Positions 24,540-37,610 of a DNA stretch of 64,000 bases are shown here, one piece after another. This stretch comes from Stromatinia cepivora (Eukaryota; Ascomycota; Leotiomycetes; Helotiales; Sclerotiniaceae). The DNA lies in NCBI GenBank assembly GCA_014898415.1, contig RCTD01000002.1:1550001-1614000 (forward strand). Direction: 5' to 3'. The translations under genes were made by a program, and so were the position numbers. The notes below the pieces were generated by a model. The model was not told the DNA's origin, did not search any database, and saw only the letters and a list, made by a program, of their open reading frames with translations. Position 1 is the first letter of the stretch; each line of letters opens with the position of its first letter.

Positions 24540-27500
24540 TTAAGATTATTTTAAAAACTTTATAACAATCAATTTCGAAACAATCCGAAAATATATGATA
24601 ATTATTATTATAATGATTATGACAGGTATATTCAAGTATTCTTTTATAATTCTTTATTCTAAGAGAATATGAATCTTATTGTTATCAATATTAATTATTT
24701 TATATATTAGAAATAAAGAATACAATAAATGAATAAACAAATAGAAATATGATTAATTTATATCTATAAAAGAAAACCTTTAGGAAATTATCGATTTTTG
24801 TAAATACAAATTGGAATTCTATATAATATATAATTATATCGATAAAGATTTATAGAATGATTATTGTAATGATTTTGCGGATTTCAGAGTTGAGTATTTC
24901 GAATTCGTTAATTCAAAGATTATATTCAGATTATATATTGAATTAAAAACAAATGGTTTATTTGTTAAAAAAATAATACAATATATAGAACTGATAATCA
25001 GTAAGGCCTTGATTGAAATATTCTATATCTTATATATATTATGATCAAATGAACAAATTCGAAAAATAAAAATGGATCGATATTTTCAATTTCGATCAAA
25101 AACTATTCTAAAGTAAATCAAGATATTCGATAACAATATATATCTGGATATTGTCCCTGAAGATTTAATATCTTTATTTAATCTTAAAAGAAAAGAATAA
25201 TTTATATAAATGAATGTAAGGTAATTATTTTCAATATAATACAAAAGAATTCAATTATTATAATTAAGCAAGAAATCGGGACTTTATATATTCAAGGAAT
25301 TCCTAAATAATGAATATCAAGATTTAGGATGGAAACAATGCTTAATATTATTACAATTATTGTATAATAATAATATATTATTCGAAGATAAAAAACTATT
25401 AAATGGAAAGAAATTTATTTATAATAAAGGATTATCAAGCAAATCATTTAATAATAAGAAACCTTCAAGTGATAATAAATATTTCGGAAACGATTGTAAG
25501 ATAGATAATATAAATCAAAATGATATTTATATATATTTCTGTAAAAACAATGGAGGAGAAAGAGATCTATTTAATAATGAAGAAAACAATAGTTTAGAAA
25601 ATTATAAGGACAAATCATCCGATTATATATATAGCAATAATATCGGCTATAACTTTGGAAACCTCGAGAAACTTTATGATAATGTTAATAAGTATATTAG
25701 TTAAGATAATAATTTCGATTATAAGTATATTATCTTCCTTAACTATTACAAAAGAATCGATATTCATCTAAATCTTTATACAAGAGTGTTTCTTATAATG
25801 CTAAAGGAAAAGGCTTTTACATTCTATTATTCGAACTTTAATCATATTCCAAATATAATGGAGGGCATTTGCGAAATAATAAAAACATCTTTCGAAGAAG
25901 AAGGGTATCAATATGGATTCATAGAAAAATGGGATCATACAATATTCAAAACAATTATTGTATAGAACCCTGAAAATTCGATATCAGAATACTTGAATAT
26001 CATAATTATTAAATTTCAGTATCTTCAAAAAGGTTTATCAAAAGAATTTTAAATAATTGTATATATCTAAAGAAAAATCTTTAATATATATAACTATATA
26101 TCGATATATAATTAAATGTATTATCAATCTTCAAAATCTATAATCGGATTTATCGAAGATTTATAAAATTTCATTTTTATATACAAGAAATTATATCCAA
26201 ATGAAAACGAAATATTCTATATAGATTGAATATACAATTAAAAGAATTTTAAGTATAATTATGAATACAAATTTAATCAATAATTTTTTATTCAATTAAA
26301 AAGAATTAAAAGATATTTCGTTTATAAGAAAAAAGATTATTGATCAAACAAATATACAGAAATTGAATGAACTAAATCGAAATACAAATATAAGGAATCA
26401 TTCAAAAATAATAATAAAAATTTCGGATTATATTTTGAATAATATATTATCGAATATAAAGGAACTTTATTAAATATTGATATTAATAAAGAATTTATAA
26501 TATATATTCAAAACAATTCAAAGGAGGATATAAAGAATAACAATCCAGAATATATTTAGATTTTATTTTGTAGATTGATTAACAGAAAGGAAGTTGTAAT
26601 AAATTTATTTAATAAAACAATAATATATATTTTGATTAATTTTATCAATAAATCAATTAATAAGATCGAAAAATACGAAATTTTCTTTTTGAAATATAAT
26701 AATAAAGAGTTTTAGGGTATTATTATCGATATAGGAATATTTTAATGATTTATAGTAGGATTCAAATAATATTAAGTATATCAAAAAGATATTAAGAATA
26801 TTATATTGAATATAAATAGGGTAGGAATCGCAAAAATGATATTCGGAATCGGAAAGATTGAATTAATCGAATCGATTTAATTGAATTTATTTTCAAAAAT
26901 TGTTGAATTTTATATTATAGAATCAGAAATATTATTTTTATTATTGTTATAGGATATAAATCGATTTGGGGTATATTATAATAATATTATTGATATATTT
27001 ATATCATCAATTGTAAACCATTTTTGTATTCGCAAATTCAAGTATATAATATTACTTTGGAATATAAAAATCCAGTAATTTATATAAATATTTATTGATA
27101 TAAACGATTATTATTTAATCGAATTAGAAATATAAAGATTGTATTATTGTTTCGATTATTCTTTTATAAATAGATTCTATTAAATTCTTCGATGTACAGA
27201 TTATATAGATATTGTTTAGGGAAATTTCAAGAAATTTATGAAATTCTATAAATATTATCAAAAATATAGAAAATCCTTAGGTAGATTCAAATTCAATTTT
27301 TGCGATAATATCGAATTTAATTATTCGATTATAATTGATATTATATATATTAATAATAAATCAATATTATATATTATCGATAAAGGAATTAGATTTCAAA
27401 TAATATAATAATTCGATAATATTAATATAAAGTATATATAAAATAAATTAAGAATATATTGGATGAATATATATCTAGATTTATTAGATTATATTATTTA

Positions 27501-30200
27501 CAATACCGAGAAAAACTTTGTAAATAAGGAATTCAAATAATATACTGAAATAATGATGATCATTACGAAAAGCATACCTATTGAAGTATATTAATCGATC
27601 GGGATGGTTGAATATTATCATCAAATCATTCGATATATATATAATATCATCAAAAAAGAATTTAAAGGTATTAGAATAATGAAAAAATCGGTATTACAAA
27701 TAACAATGAAAGTAATCAATGATATCACTAACCCCAACGAAATTGTACCTATCCTTTTAGTATTCGAAGTATATCCATAGATAAACAAATTCGATTTATT
27801 AGCATTTAATATTCAATAACAATTCAATACAATTAAGAAAGTAAGCAGCAAGATCAAAAAGTTTCAAACTGAAAAATAAATAGTAGATATATTGAATCAA
27901 TATAACAATTCAAATATAATTCCAATCTATAAATTATTAATTAATTCAAAGATATAAGTATAAAAAGAAAAAAACAATCAAACTACCAGATGGACAAGAT
28001 TATTTATATTATTACAAATCGAAAACGAAATCTGTATAATTCAATTATCAAACAGATCTATAATCTTTTGATCTATAATAATGAAATTTTATATAATCAA
28101 AATAATAATATTAATAGAATCTATTATACAAATAGAATATATTGCAATAGAACAAATCCCTCAAAAAATATTTTTGAAAGATTTCGAAATCATTATTCAA
28201 AAGAAATTTAAAATTATTTTAAAAAACGCAACAGAAGCGAATCCTGGTATCCTTCAAGTAATCGTTCCTCTAATAAGAATATTATATAGTATAACAAATA
28301 TAATACCGATCAAAATTATAACAATATATCTCATTAAAGATATAATAACAATACCAAATATAACTATCTATTTTCAAAACAATAAAAAAGAAAATATCAT
28401 TGGATCTTTCGATGAAAACCTATTAATATCCGATATACCCCAAAATCTATCAATCTATAAAGAATCAAGAAAAAAGGAAATTAATAATTTAATAGAAAAT
28501 AATATATTCGAAATTGTATAACAAATAAATATACCAAAAGGTATATAAATATTCAAATCAAGATTCATCGATAAAATCAAAAACGAAGGTATTAAAAAGG
28601 TATTCCCAAAATCGAGGTTTGTAATCTAAATATAAAATAATACAAAAAAAAGAATAGTATTAATACAATCGCCTATAATTTAATAAACAAATCAATATTT
28701 GATACTACATATTATAATCATCTTATAATCAATTATACAAACAACTTTATATATTAAGAATATTATTCAAATTTATATACAAACAATATCCAATCTGATA
28801 TAATTGTTTTACATTCTATCATTTAAAGAAATAGAACTTACAAAAGAAATACTATTATGAATAATCAAACTATTATATAGTATATCAAAGACTGGAAATC
28901 ATTGATTCGGCATTTACTACAATTACTATTTCATTATATTCCAAATGATCCAATCAATCTATAATCTTTATCTAATATATATCAAACAAGAAAACAAAAT
29001 ATTCGGATTAATAGGATTTTAAACAAATAATACAATCATTATAATCAATAAAGTATTTACAAATAAAGAATAAAAAGAACTCGAAAATGCGAAATTTCTT
29101 GCAAAGGATCGAGAAACTTTATCATTCGAGAATCCCTTCAAATTCAACGGAATTGTTATTATTCAAATAAATGATGGTTCTATTTATATTAATCAGGAAA
29201 GGTAATATACGAATCTATAATTCATTAAAACACAATTAATCGATATTTATAATATAAAGAGTAAAGTTCGAAAAAGTGTAATCCTAAAGGATCAATATAT
29301 CGCTTAATATACAAAAGAAGCTTATATTTCGATAATATATTAATTAAAAGTATTATTCGCTTTTTCTTTTGCTATCCAGATTATCAATCCTAAAGAGGAA
29401 AATATGAAACTAATGAATAAAACAATCCAATAGCAAATAGATAATTCAACTAAAGGATTGAAATTCATATTACTCAATTTCGATTCGTTGAAACTAATAG
29501 TATTTATAGATATATCATTTGTTAACAATCGAAATCTATCTTTATAAATCAGATATATCATTATATTAATGGATAAAAACAATAAAGCAAATTTAATTCA
29601 TTAATTATCCGTTAAATACAAAAGAATTATTAGGAGTATATTAGCATTAGAACTTTACAATATGATCTTGGGATTCGATGTTAACAGAGTATTCAAGAGT
29701 ATTATCGGAAGTATATTACCAAAGCAAAAAATACTATTAATTATATATATAAATTCGAAATCATTTTACAATTGTTTTATGAAATTAGATTTAATATAAA
29801 AGAAAAGATTGATGATTGATTTAATAGTTTTATAATAATTGTATAAACAAAAAAAAATAATGGAAATTAAATAGATTAATAAAGAATTTAACCTTATTGA
29901 TATAATGACAAAGACAAAACTATATTAAGCTTTTAGAGATTTTATAGAAAATAATATAATTAAAGTTAAGGTTACAAAATGAATAAAAAGATCAAAATAT
30001 AATAAAAAGAAAATAGTATAAATATAAGAACCGAAAAATGAATACAAAACAAAAATTATTATAAGTATATATTCAATTATTGGATATATAATCATTTTAT
30101 ATATAAATTAATTCGAACAAAGGAACAAAACGAGAACTAGGATTGGAAAGAGTACTTACTTATTGGATATATATATTCCTGAAATATACGATACTTCAAT
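24540..30200 (+). pseudogene. Copia E gag-pol, heavily RIP-mutated
   Basis: Domains in order on the plus strand: gag about 25360-26060 (KAFTFYYSNF, then EGYQYGFIEKWDH and LQKGLSKEF); protease about 26710-26770 (GIIIDIGIF for IDTGAS); integrase core 27350-27670 (SILYIIDKGIRFQ, then YNTEKNFVNKEFKQY with the second catalytic Asp changed to Asn, then SIGMVEYYHQIIRYIYNIIKKE with Glu retained); RT from 28380 (IFKSRFIDKIKNEG, SRFVIQ, IVLIQSPII); RNase H 29480-29760 (IVFIDISFVNNRN, ILALELYNMILGFD). The longest open piece is 28081-28521. Nonsense codons occur throughout. Confidence 0.85.
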
Positions 30201-30218
30201 TTTAAGAGAAATTGTTAA

Positions 30219-30432
30219 TATCGGAATATAAATCATATATATAATAAGGATGGTAAGGATGATAAGGATCATATAAGCATTAGTACTTGTATTAATGCTT
30301 CGATATATATTATTATATAGATCTTTACTTTTTATAAATTCTAGCTCTTTAAGGCAAATCAAAACGTATTAATAAAAGAGTTCGATATGTTCGTTGATGA
30401 ACCTCACTTCCCCGTATACAGTTGTCCCGACA
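30219..30432 (+). repeat. 3' LTR of Copia E, RIP-mutated
   Basis: 214 bp, starting TATCGG. It keeps two of the three 9-bp repeat units recognisably but neither CACGTG. Confidence 0.92.
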
Positions 30433-30437
30433 ATATA

Positions 30438-31852
30438 TATTAATTTCATTTTCATAATCTGAATTACAATAATCTTTAATATGAAGATTATTATTATATT
30501 TATAATTAATTTCTTTATTAATAGTGTTTTTTAAATATCTTAGTATTCTTTTAATAGTTTGAATATATATAGGGTTAGGATTAGATGAAAAACTAGTTAA
30601 TCTATTGATATGAAAAATTATATCTAATCTAATTCCGAATGATAAATATAATAAAGAACCAATAATTTCTTGATATAATTTTATATCATTATTATTAATT
30701 TTTTCTTTATTATAATAAAGTTTTATTTTTGGATTCATTAAAATGGAAACAGGGTATGATTCTAGCATTCCAAATCTAGCTAATACCTTTTTGGTATATT
30801 CTGATTGATATAATTTTAAATTATTTGTATTTCTTTCGATTTGAATATTTAGATAATCTTTTATAAGCCCTAGATCTTTTAAATCGAAATGCTTTTTAAG
30901 ATTATTAATAAATTCATTAATAACCTTTTGATTTGGAGTTATAATAGCTATATCATCGATATATATATTGAAAATGATCTTTTTATTTTTATTAATAAAA
31001 ATATATTCTTCAATAATTAGATTATAAAAATCTAATTTGTTTAGAACGGTTTTTAAAATATAATACCAAATTCGGATTGATTGTTTTAAATTGTATAATG
31101 TTTTATTTAATTTTAAAGCTTTATTATTTAATTTATTAAAATTTTCAAGGGGTTTTAATATTAGAGGTATATCGATATCATTCTCAGCAAAAACTAGTAC
31201 CATATCGATTTTATGAATTAGTTAATCATTTTAAAAAACTAATACGAATAATAATTTCCAGATTATTGATTTAACTATTGATATATGAATATCAATATAA
31301 TCTAGATCATATAATTATTCAAAGTTTTTAGTAATGAATTTAGTTTTGAATTCAATAAAATCATCTAAATCCTTTATTTTATAAACCTATCTAGTTTTAA
31401 GGGTTTTATTATAATTAGGATTATTAATAATATTCCAGGTTTTATTTAATTCAAGGGTATTTATTTCATAATCTATAGTTTTTAGTTAATATTCTTTATC
31501 CGATAAATTAATTACTTCTTTATAGGATTTTGGTTCGATTAATATATAATTAGGCTTTTTAATAATAATTTTATTATTATTTTTAAATTGAGTATCGAAA
31601 GTTAATTAAAGGTTTTTCGAATTTTTATTATCGATTTCGAATTATATTTTTTTATTAATCGAATTAAAATACCTAGAAAGAATTAGATTATAATATAATA
31701 CTCTATTATAATTATATAAAAATCCTTTATTTTCAGATTTTAACCCTTTAATTCGTTTAGAAATTCGAATTTCAGGTTTTTCAAAAATTCCTTCCTCGAT
31801 TTCATTATTTGAGTATTCTGATTCAATTATTCTCTTTTCGGGAATTGGGTTT
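30438..31852 (-). pseudogene. Copia F reverse transcriptase
   Basis: The open piece 30349-31203 (284 codons) is mostly genuine: RT_2 with KLNKTLYNLKQSIRIWY, the intact catalytic IYIDDIAIITPN, DLKDLGLIKDYLNIQI, and YQEIIGSLLYLSFGIRLDI; its last residues run into the Copia E LTR. Upstream (31642-31852 on the minus strand) is the integrase-RT linker, interrupted by Gypsy G at 31853 (TSD GGTTT) and continued at 37611. Few stops for such AT-rich sequence. Confidence 0.88.
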
Positions 31853-32134
31853 TGTGACGCACAAGAGCCGTAGTAGAGCTGAATAAATAGGGTCAATTAT
31901 ATTCTTTAGAATTTACAATTGAAGAACTATAGCTTATAAGGAACGATTAGATATATATATACAAATACCCATTCGTAAGTTGCGGAGCTGTACACATACA
32001 TTATTAGAGTCATTATTCTACTATACTAAATCGTATAAATCGTAATATATATATATAAACGATCAACTTATTAATTGATATAAAAGATAAAAGGTATCAT
32101 ATAGTTAACCTCCTATAATTCACGATTCATAATA
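31853..32134 (-). repeat. 3' LTR of Gypsy G
   Basis: 282 bp. Its TGTGACGCACAAGAGCCG end is intact while the other end is RIP-altered (TTCATAATA); the partner LTR shows the reverse pattern. Confidence 0.92.
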
Positions 32135-32219
32135 TTACTCCTCCCTTCGAAAAAACTCGCTTTCGAGCGTTTCATTCCTTTGTTTTATTACTATTTCATC
32201 GGAAACCAGATTTTGTGAA

Positions 32220-32560
32220 GATTTATAAGCTCTAAATCAATTAAATTGATCATTTTAATTGATTTAATTAATTTATTAGAAATTAACCAAATTGATCAAA
32301 TTAATTAATCAAATTGATCAAAATGATGAATGAATTAATCAAATCGATCAAATCGTTTATCAATTAATTAAATTAACATTGATTTATATTCTTCTTAATT
32401 TGGGGAACCTCTAAAAGGAAAAAGTTTTAATAAAAAAAAGAAAGAGATTGAATTATAATATAATAATAATAAGTGATTAATATAATCAATTCCGAAATCG
32501 ATCAAATTAATCGACCAAATTGATTAAATCAATCAAATTAAACGAAATCGATAAGAATAA
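32220..32560. repeat. TTGATCAA-type minisatellite in Gypsy G 3' region
   Basis: Dense irregular repetition of AAATTGATCAAATTAATT-like units. Each TTGATCAA is self-complementary, so the tract can fold in many registers. Confidence 0.75.
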
Positions 32561-33899
32561 CATTATATTTCGTTTTTATTATATTCAAACTTCCTTTTAT
32601 ATGATTTTTGAAATAATTATAAGTATAAGTTTTTTGAAATATATTGCTTTTGTATTATTTTGATAATGATAGTTTGTCTATTATATAGAACTCAGACCAT
32701 ATACATATACAATCAAATTCCCTCGAATTTGTATAGGTTTTTAATCCTTTCATAATTATATATATATACACTATTATAAAATCATAACATCTAATCTATT
32801 ATATTGAAGAACACTTTTCTTTCCCTTGATTTTATAAATGAATCGTTATTTATATAATTATAATTATTCTTTTCATTTTCATAGAACTTTATTCAATCAA
32901 TTAATTGATTAAAAGGATCAAGCAATATTGAATTGGCCAGATGAAAATCGTACAAAAGATACAATGATATTTTAAGATCGAAAGTAGGATATCAAATAAG
33001 ATCAATATTATTATTAAACTATAAGATTCTATATAATAAGGTTTTTCGTATTTTCTTTATTATTAGGATTTTCTTCATTTCCTATTCCGAATTATTAATT
33101 ATATTAATAAATAAAGATGATTCAAATATTTAATTAAAAAAAGGATTATTATATACTTTATATAATCGATTTAAAAGAAAAATAAAATGAATTTTCATTA
33201 TAATTGGGAATTCGAATTTAAAAAAGCTTCCAGATCGATTAATGATTTTGAATTTTCTTTGAATTAAGAAATCTAGTTTTTTGAATGATCTTTAAATAAA
33301 GTAACTCTTTATATTAAACTATATATAATCTCCAATATCGAAATCGATTTTATATCGATAAATATTTATAGATTTCAATATCTTGGCTTAGATATATAAT
33401 AAATCTTCTTTTATTTATATAAAAATTAATTTATTGTATTCTATATATATACAGATATTATATATATTTATATCATTTGTTGATTTATTAGTATTTTCCT
33501 TCTATTCTTATATACATTTCGATATATACTTATATAGAGTTTCGTAAAGTATAAACTCTTTTAAAGAATTATATGGAAAAGTAAATTACATATAATCCAT
33601 TATAAATAGGAATTCTGATTAATCATCTTAATAATAACTAATAAACGGTTTTAATTGTTATTAAAAATACTAATTATAGATCTCAATTTGATTATCAATT
33701 TGGAGATAATAAACAATGGATAATTTGAAATCGGTTCCTAAAATTTGATTGAATTCCTTCCAGAACTATAATATAAATTAAAGATTACAATTCGATATTA
33801 TAATATCAAAGAGATTATAATATTGATATATATAATAAAGATATAATTATATTTGAATTTGAATATCGATTAATTTATAATAAAATATAGAGATAGTTT

Positions 33900-36800
33900 G
33901 CTTTATCAATCGATCAATAATGATTAAAATATTATTATATTTATATTTATCTTTATTAAAGTTATAATAATCTATAATAATATATTATTATATTCGATTA
34001 GGAATTAGAAATGGATGCAATAAATCGGGGGTATGATTATATAGAATGGAATTGCATTTATAAATATAATAATTATATATATATTTGATTATAGTATTAT
34101 ATATTTTAGATTAATAATATTATTAAGATAATGAAAGGTAGGTTTTATTTATATTAGAATGAGTAATAGAAATGGAATTATGGGTTTCATAAATTAAATA
34201 AGTTCGAAGGTTATCGATATCGGGTATTATCAAATAGTTATTGTAAAGCAAAAGGTTATTTTGGAGTGATATATATTTGTGATCTTGAGTAACTTGTATT
34301 CTGAGTGTTAATAAGCTATTTGTAGTTTTATTTGTTTTGATGATATAATTAATTAGATTGAATCGAAAAGTGATTTTATTCAAATCGATATTAATAATCG
34401 TTGTTTTGTCTAAGTGATACTTTCGTAAGGTTTTTCTTATGATTTCAGTATCAATTTAATTATCTTTAATAAACTATTAAAGACGATTCTTCTTCTTAGT
34501 ATAATTCTAAAGATCCAATTCGTTGATCCGATAAATTAAGGTATTGACAAAAAAGTTATCTTTTCCAAAACGATATATAATAATAAAGTTATAATCAATT
34601 AGAACTTCTATTTAACAAATTTATCAAATATTAAAAATCTTAATAATCATAAAATATTCGAGGGTCTTATAATCAATATAAACCTTGATTTTATATAATG
34701 AATTAGCAAATTCCGTTTTCTAATAATTAAAAAATCAAATGATTAACAGTATTTCCTTATCATGAATTTTATAATTCAATTCAATAATAATCATAATCTT
34801 AAAGAAATAAGTTATAGGAAACCAATCTTCGCCATACTGTTATGATAACATACTAGCAACTACTCCATCAGATGCATCTGTTTCAAGCATACAGGGGAAT
34901 CGATGATTATAGTGTTGCAGGAGCGGAGCGGAGATAAGCTTTTTCTTCAAGATATTGAATGCGTTCATATTTGAAGGTTCTTGTTGTATATCACCAATTG
35001 CAATTGATCTGCTCAGTTGTGAATCTCTTCGATTCCAATATTCTTCGAGCTGGTCATCTCGTCGATCAACATTTTGTTGGACTAATCGATCGATCTTCCA
35101 TTTGCAAAGGGATAATTGGATAACAAGGAGATTATTCGAATAAAAAATAATACAGAATCTCTTTTTAAACTATTCAAAATATCGATTGAAATAATCAAAC
35201 TTTGTTCGAATCTTTGATAACCAAAGTCTATCTAAAATAATATTATAATTCTTTAATTCAGTAATAAAGAAAAGGGCAAAAAATTGTTCACAATTATCAA
35301 TTATTAAATTAAAGAATGTGAAATAGATAATAATATAATTTTATATATTATTATACTTTTTAATTTCAATTGAAATTTTAAACAATATAATTCTAAATTT
35401 AAATATAGGAAATAAACAAATAAAGAATATAATATTAATAAAAATGAATTTATTTGTTTTAGAATCAATAAATACTTTTGATCAATAAATATAATTATTT
35501 TTCAAAAGATTATAAAAAAGGATGAATACTTTTCCTTTTATAAGTTTAATTAGATCAAGAAATTTTATATCTTGTATAATGTTTAAAATGAAAATGAAAT
35601 CTAAATATTTGGTTTTAAATGCTTTTCTTCTTCTAAACAGATATTCTGTATAATTTCAATTGTAACTTCTGGATTAAAATCTTCTTTAGTATTCCAATAT
35701 TCTTCGAATTCTTTTGTTTTTTTTTGTATTATTTTGATCTTATTAAGATTATCGATATAAAATATCGATATATATATTGTTTTAAAAAAGGCAAAGAATA
35801 ATGAGTATTTGAAATTCGAATAGTTATTAAATATAATAGAACCGATATATTCGGAAGGGGTATTCCAGAATAGAAATGGTTTTAGGAATATAAAGATTCC
35901 AAAATTGAAATTATTAGAGTTTTGAAAGAATTGTAAGGGATTTGTAGTAATCGTTGATTTGTAAATAATTATAGGAATTTCTTGATCAATATAATATTGG
36001 TTTCGTTTTTATAATAAAACTTTGTTTTGATTTATTCTAATAAATATATTTACAAGTTCTTTTATAATTTTGTAATCTTTGATAAATATTGTTACTATTC
36101 ATAAAAGAAAATCGGAAATCTTCTATTCGAGATTTTTGAATAAGATTTTATTATTAATAATCTTTATTTGAATAATAAGTAATTTGAATTTTCTATATCA
36201 TTTTAGGAAATTGTTATATTAAATTGTATTAGATATAATTTATATTTTATATTGAAAATAAGCATTATCGATTTCGATTGGGTTCCAATAGATCGTTGTA
36301 AGTTGTTCGATTAATTCGAGTATTGTAAATCAGGGCATTTGTATATAAAGAATATAACAATATATTTATATTTCTGATTCAGTTTGGTTGATTATATATA
36401 TATAATATTGTATTTTATTTTTAAATAATATAGTATATAATTCGAATTGTTTTATAATCAATAATTGCTATAAATTAGTTTTAGGTTTAATATTATTGTT
36501 AAATTTAGTAATAAAATTTATAGGTTTTGGTATATATATATCTTGCTATAAGTTGTAATTGATACAGGAATACAATCTTGATCGATTAAATCGGTTTCTT
36601 GAATAAAGGAACCCCTGATTATTAAATAGATTGTTATTTCTTGAAAGGGAAGGAAAATCCTTGAAAGATTCTAAGTAATCAAATCGTTTAATTAAAGTTT
36701 TCTTCTTTTAACTTTAGGATCTTTAGGTTTACTTGGATAAAGGTTTTTGGATTTTGATTAAAGGAATAAAAAGAGTCCTAGATATTATTGTTGATCTGAA

Positions 36801-37034
36801 TATTTGTATAAGTATTATTTGGAGTTCAAAAGAAGGTTGTATTATTATAAAATTTGTTATCATTATAGTTTTCAATTGTTGATTCTTTTCTTTCAAATTT
36901 ATAATTATTGTATAAAGATTTTGTAATTGTAATAATAATTCGAAAAGAGTAATTGAATTATTGGGAATATCGGTTTTATATATTGGAATCTTCTCTTTAC
37001 CAATTATCTTTCTTCTAATAGTAATATTATCCAA
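33900..37034 (-). pseudogene. Gypsy G gag-pol remnant
   Basis: Minus strand. A gag-like open piece lies at 36729-37034. RT/RNase H lies about 34780-35700, with PLLQHYNHRFPCMLETDASDG at about 34870-34930 and GEDWFPITYF then ELNYKIHDKE following. The integrase zinc-binding segment is the open piece 34123-34383 (LLLYNNYLIIPDIDNLRTYL, with an H..H pair in YETHNSISITHSNINKTYL). It is RIP-mutated except near 34830-35110, which keeps GC-rich codons. The plus-strand opening at 34955-35143 is a shadow. Confidence 0.8.
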
Positions 37035-37323
37035 TCCTGTATTTATATTTTCTTCGAAGGATTATTGAAATAATTAAAGAAAAGAAAAGAGTTCTTTAAA
37101 ATATACTTTCGAAGGTTTGGAATATATAGGAAAAGAAGTTTATTGTATTATAAAAATAATAATATATTTCTAAAAGAGTTTATTTTCGTTGATTAAATCA
37201 GAATAGATCTTTTTCTTTTAAATATAACATTTGTAAAAATTTATTTAAAAAAGTATTATTAAAGTAAAATATTATTTGGGAAATCATTAAATGATCAGAT
37301 ATTTATAAATGAATTGTAAATAA

Positions 37324-37605
37324 TATAATATATAAAAGCTATAATAGAATTAAATAAATAAAATCAATTATATTCTTTAGAATCTACAATTAAAGAATTA
37401 TAATTTGTAAAAAGCGATTAGATATATATATACAAATATTCATTCGTAAACTGCAGGGCTGTACATATGTATTATTAGGGTTACTATTCTATTATACTAA
37501 ATTGTATAAATCATAATGTATATACACGAACGATCAGCTCATTAATTGATATAGGAGATAAGAGGTATCACATGGTTAGCCTCCTATGGTTCACGATTCG
37601 TGACA
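37324..37605 (-). repeat. 5' LTR of Gypsy G
   Basis: 282 bp; TATAATATATAAAAGC corresponds base by base to TGTGACGCACAAGAGC of the partner with only G-to-A and C-to-T changes. Confidence 0.92.
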
Positions 37606-37610
37606 GGTTT

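Larger units (their letters stand above)
23704..30432 (+). mobile_element. Copia E, full-length (6.7 kb), nested in Copia F
   Basis: 214-bp LTRs (23704-23917 TGTCGG to CTGACA; 30219-30432) and the perfect target duplication ATATA (23699-23703, 30433-30437). Plus orientation from the gag-pol order. The interior is strongly RIP-mutated while the 5' LTR is almost untouched. Confidence 0.93.
31853..37605 (-). mobile_element. Gypsy G, full-length (5.75 kb), nested in Copia F
   Basis: 282-bp LTRs (31853-32134 and 37324-37605; TGTGACG to CGTGACA) and perfect target duplication GGTTT (31848-31852, 37606-37610). Minus orientation from the purine tract GAAGGGAGGAG next to the 3' LTR (+ strand 32135-32150) and the RT-integrase order. 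The Copia F reading frame joins exactly across the element. Confidence 0.93.

Noticed and set aside
34955..35143. Cys/Ser-rich 62-codon plus-strand ORF resembling a small secreted protein
   Set aside because: It is antisense to the Gypsy G reverse transcriptase/RNase H region, which reads convincingly on the minus strand.
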